Shown one piece after another: positions 13,200-14,975 of a stretch of DNA of 14,975 nt (positions within the stretch are counted from its first letter, which is position 1; each line of letters opens with the position of its first letter). The DNA comes from Dehalococcoidales bacterium (GTDB taxonomy: Bacteria; Chloroflexota; Dehalococcoidia; Dehalococcoidales; RBG-16-60-22), in the NCBI GenBank assembly GCA_030628245.1, contig DAOVRI010000014.1, forward strand, positions 1-14,975, written 5' to 3'. Below the pieces are notes generated by a model. That model did no database searches. It was not told the DNA's origin and saw only the letters and a program-made list of their open reading frames with translations. A program made the translations under genes and the position numbers.

Positions 13200-14975
13200 G
13201 TGTATCGTATAGAGGTCTCGGTAAAGGAAGGGTTCACCGACCCGCGATCGGAAGCGCTGGAAAAGGATATCCTTGACCTCGGCATTAAAACGGTACAGCG
13301 TGTCCGGGTCAGCAATGTTTACCTGCTTGAAGGTAAAGTTGACGAAAAAGAGGTGCTGACTATCTGCCGGGAGCTGCTGGCCGACCCCATCGTAGAAGAG
13401 TATTCGTATCAGGAAAAACCACCCCCTGAAGACGCCCGTCTCATCGAAGTTGCCTATAACCCCGGCGTCATGGACCCCGTCATGGACAGCGTCAGGAAGG
13501 GAATCGAAGACCTCGGCATCACCACCGTTGAGGCGGTCAGGACGGCCAATAAGTACCTGCTGTGGGGCGAGTTCCCCGGCGATACTCTACAATCCATCTG
13601 TGACAAGCTGCTGGTCAACAGCGTCGTCCAGCACATCGTCGCCAAAAAAGAGGCCGTGGCGCTGCCGCCGGCGACCTACCAGTTCTCACTGGAAACCATC
13701 GATATTGACGGTATGGACGACGATGCCCTGATGGCGTTAAGCAAGGACAGGTTCTGGCTGAACCTGAAAGAGATGAGGATAATCCAGGACTACTTCCGCA
13801 AACTGGGCCGCCAGCCCACCGATATCGAACTGGAGACACTGGCGCAAACGTGGTCCGAGCACTGCATCCACAAGACCTTCAAGGCTAAAATCAAACTCGG
13901 TGACCAGACCATCGACAACTTGATGAAAAGTACCGTGATGAGAGTCACCGAGGAGCTTAACAAGCCCTGGTGTCTCTCCGTATTTAAAGATAATGCCGGC
14001 GCTATCGATTTCGACGACCGCTACGCCATCTGCTTCAAGGTTGAAACACATAATCACCCCTCGGCGGTGGAGCCATACGGCGGGGCGGCAACGGGCATCG
14101 GCGGAGTGATACGCGACCCCCTGGGTACGGGGATGGGCGCCAAACCCATTCTGAACACCGATGTCTTCTGTTTCGGTCAACCCGACCTGCCTCACGACGA
14201 CCTCCCCAAGGGGGTGCTACACCCACGCCGCATTTTCAAGGGCGTCCGCGCCGGCGTAGCCGACTACGGTAACCGTATGGGCATCGCCACTTCCAACGGC
14301 GCCATCGTCTTCGACGAGCGTTACGTGGGCAATCCCCTGGTCTACTGCGGCACGGTGGGGATGATGCCGAAGGACATGGCACAGAAAGGGCAGCAGAAGC
14401 CCGGTGACCTCGTCGTGGTGGTGGGAGGCAAGACGGGGCGCGATGGCATCCATGGGGTAACATTTGCTTCGGGTGAACTTAACAAAGAATCCGAGACCAT
14501 CTCGTCCAGTTCCGTGCAAATCGGCAACCCGATTGTCGAGAAAAAAGCCCTGGACGCCATCCTCAAGGCGCGTGACCTGGGCCTGTACTGCCGTATTACC
14601 GACTGTGGCGGCGGGGGGCTTTCCTCGGCGGTGGGTGAAACCGGTGAAGAAACCGGCGTCCGCGTCGACCTGGAGAAAGTCCCGTTGAAATACGCCGGTC
14701 TGTCCTATTTCGAAATATGGGTCTCCGAGTCGCAGGAACGCATGCTGCTGGCCGTTCCGCCGGAAAAGATAGAGCCAATCCTCACGCTTTTCCGTAATGA
14801 GGACGTTGAAGCAACCGTTATCGGCGAGTTTACCGATACGAAACGGCTTGAATTATACTATCAGGGCAACCTGGTCGGCGACCTCGACATGGCTTTCCTG
14901 CACGGCGGGCTTCCCCAGCTGGAAAGTGTAGCTTCGTGGCAGCCGCCGCAGCACCCCGAACCGGACTTTCCCCCA
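13200..14975 (+). CDS. purL: Phosphoribosylformylglycinamidine synthase, PurS-PurS-PurL fusion (3' end outside window)
   Basis: 592 codons are in the window with no stop. PurL makes formylglycinamidine ribonucleotide from FGAR, ATP and glutamine-derived ammonia, the fourth step of purine synthesis, normally with PurQ and PurS. Residues 1-72 (MYRIEVSVKEGFTDPR start) and 79-150 (LIEVAYNPGVMDPV) are two PurS-like units in tandem. Then comes the PurL linker (DRFWLNLKEM, LGRQPTDIELETLAQ) and the catalytic region: TWSEHC with H221, FKVETHNHPSAVEPYGGAAT (279-298), GGKTGRDGIHG (409-419), VQIGNPIVEKK (439-449) and DCGGGGLSSA (468-477). The double PurS resembles the PurS-dimer-like N-terminal domain of long PurL. 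It starts from GTG, 31 nt after the toroid gene. A separate PurQ is expected elsewhere unless a glutaminase domain follows beyond the window. Confidence 0.92.
   Translation, partial: MYRIEVSVKEGFTDPRSEALEKDILDLGIKTVQRVRVSNVYLLEGKVDEKEVLTICRELLADPIVEEYSYQEKPPPEDARLIEVAYNPGVMDPVMDSVRKGIEDLGITTVEAVRTANKYLLWGEFPGDTLQSICDKLLVNSVVQHIVAKKEAVALPPATYQFSLETIDIDGMDDDALMALSKDRFWLNLKEMRIIQDYFRKLGRQPTDIELETLAQTWSEHCIHKTFKAKIKLGDQTIDNLMKSTVMRVTEELNKPWCLSVFKDNAGAIDFDDRYAICFKVETHNHPSAVEPYGGAATGIGGVIRDPLGTGMGAKPILNTDVFCFGQPDLPHDDLPKGVLHPRRIFKGVRAGVADYGNRMGIATSNGAIVFDERYVGNPLVYCGTVGMMPKDMAQKGQQKPGDLVVVVGGKTGRDGIHGVTFASGELNKESETISSSSVQIGNPIVEKKALDAILKARDLGLYCRITDCGGGGLSSAVGETGEETGVRVDLEKVPLKYAGLSYFEIWVSESQERMLLAVPPEKIEPILTLFRNEDVEATVIGEFTDTKRLELYYQGNLVGDLDMAFLHGGLPQLESVASWQPPQHPEPDFPP

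Noticed and set aside
1..14975. CRISPR arrays, toxin-antitoxin pairs, phage genes, transposases, reductive dehalogenase genes
   Set aside because: No repeat-spacer pattern, no small paired ORFs with these features, no integrase or transposase motif, and no twin-arginine dehalogenase was seen on either strand.

Overview
This window looks like a piece of an anaerobic bacterial chromosome at roughly mid-50s % GC. The gene content (tungsten/molybdenum aldehyde ferredoxin oxidoreductase, oxygen-labile class I fumarase in two subunits, FAD/Fe-S hydroxy-acid dehydrogenase, many Cys-rich Fe-S proteins, a Fe/Mn superoxide dismutase, a PurS-PurS-PurL fusion) and the general look of the proteins suggest a Dehalococcoidia-like member of the Chloroflexota. 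That placement is inferred from memory of the families, not from a search; an anaerobic deltaproteobacterial or other Chloroflexota lineage is not excluded.

Layout. (1) 1-2295, plus strand: the end of a LutB-like LUD/4Fe-4S protein, then class I fumarate (or tartrate) hydratase alpha and beta subunits, then a cyclase-family metal hydrolase; the run ends in a strong hairpin terminator at 2314-2343. (2) 2362-3189, minus: an NAD-type short-chain dehydrogenase, divergent from (3) 3331-5998, plus: a translationally coupled GlcD-like flavoprotein and GlcF-like Fe-S protein. (4) 6009-7925, minus: an aldehyde ferredoxin oxidoreductase family enzyme, convergent with glcF and divergent from (5) 8181-10736, plus: an orphan hybrid sensor kinase (PAS-PAS-GAF-HisKA-HATPase-receiver). 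(6) 10769-11895, minus: a secreted lipoprotein with a degenerate cupredoxin-like domain, followed by superoxide dismutase. (7) 12263 to the end, plus: an alpha/alpha-toroid (prenyltransferase/terpene-cyclase-like) protein of unknown role, then a purine biosynthesis gene fusing two PurS domains to PurL, which runs off the window.

How it fits together. The first 8 kb reads as organic-acid metabolism: oxidation of 2-hydroxy acids (LutB-like, GlcD/GlcF), fumarate/malate or tartrate interconversion, an SDR that could handle a hydroxyacyl or alcohol substrate, and ferredoxin-linked aldehyde/acid chemistry. The sensor kinase may respond to redox or a metabolite through Cys residues in its GAF domain, but no DNA-binding partner is visible. 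SOD protects an otherwise oxygen-sensitive set of enzymes. The last two genes are housekeeping purine synthesis plus an unknown.

I see no CRISPR array, tRNA, rRNA, insertion sequence, phage gene or recognisable defence system. The best leads for something new are: the degenerate cupredoxin lipoprotein beside an atypical SOD; a recurring promoter signature in front of four genes; palindromes placed on promoters of glcD and of the lipoprotein; the toroid protein coupled to PurSSL; and the Cys-bearing GAF kinase.
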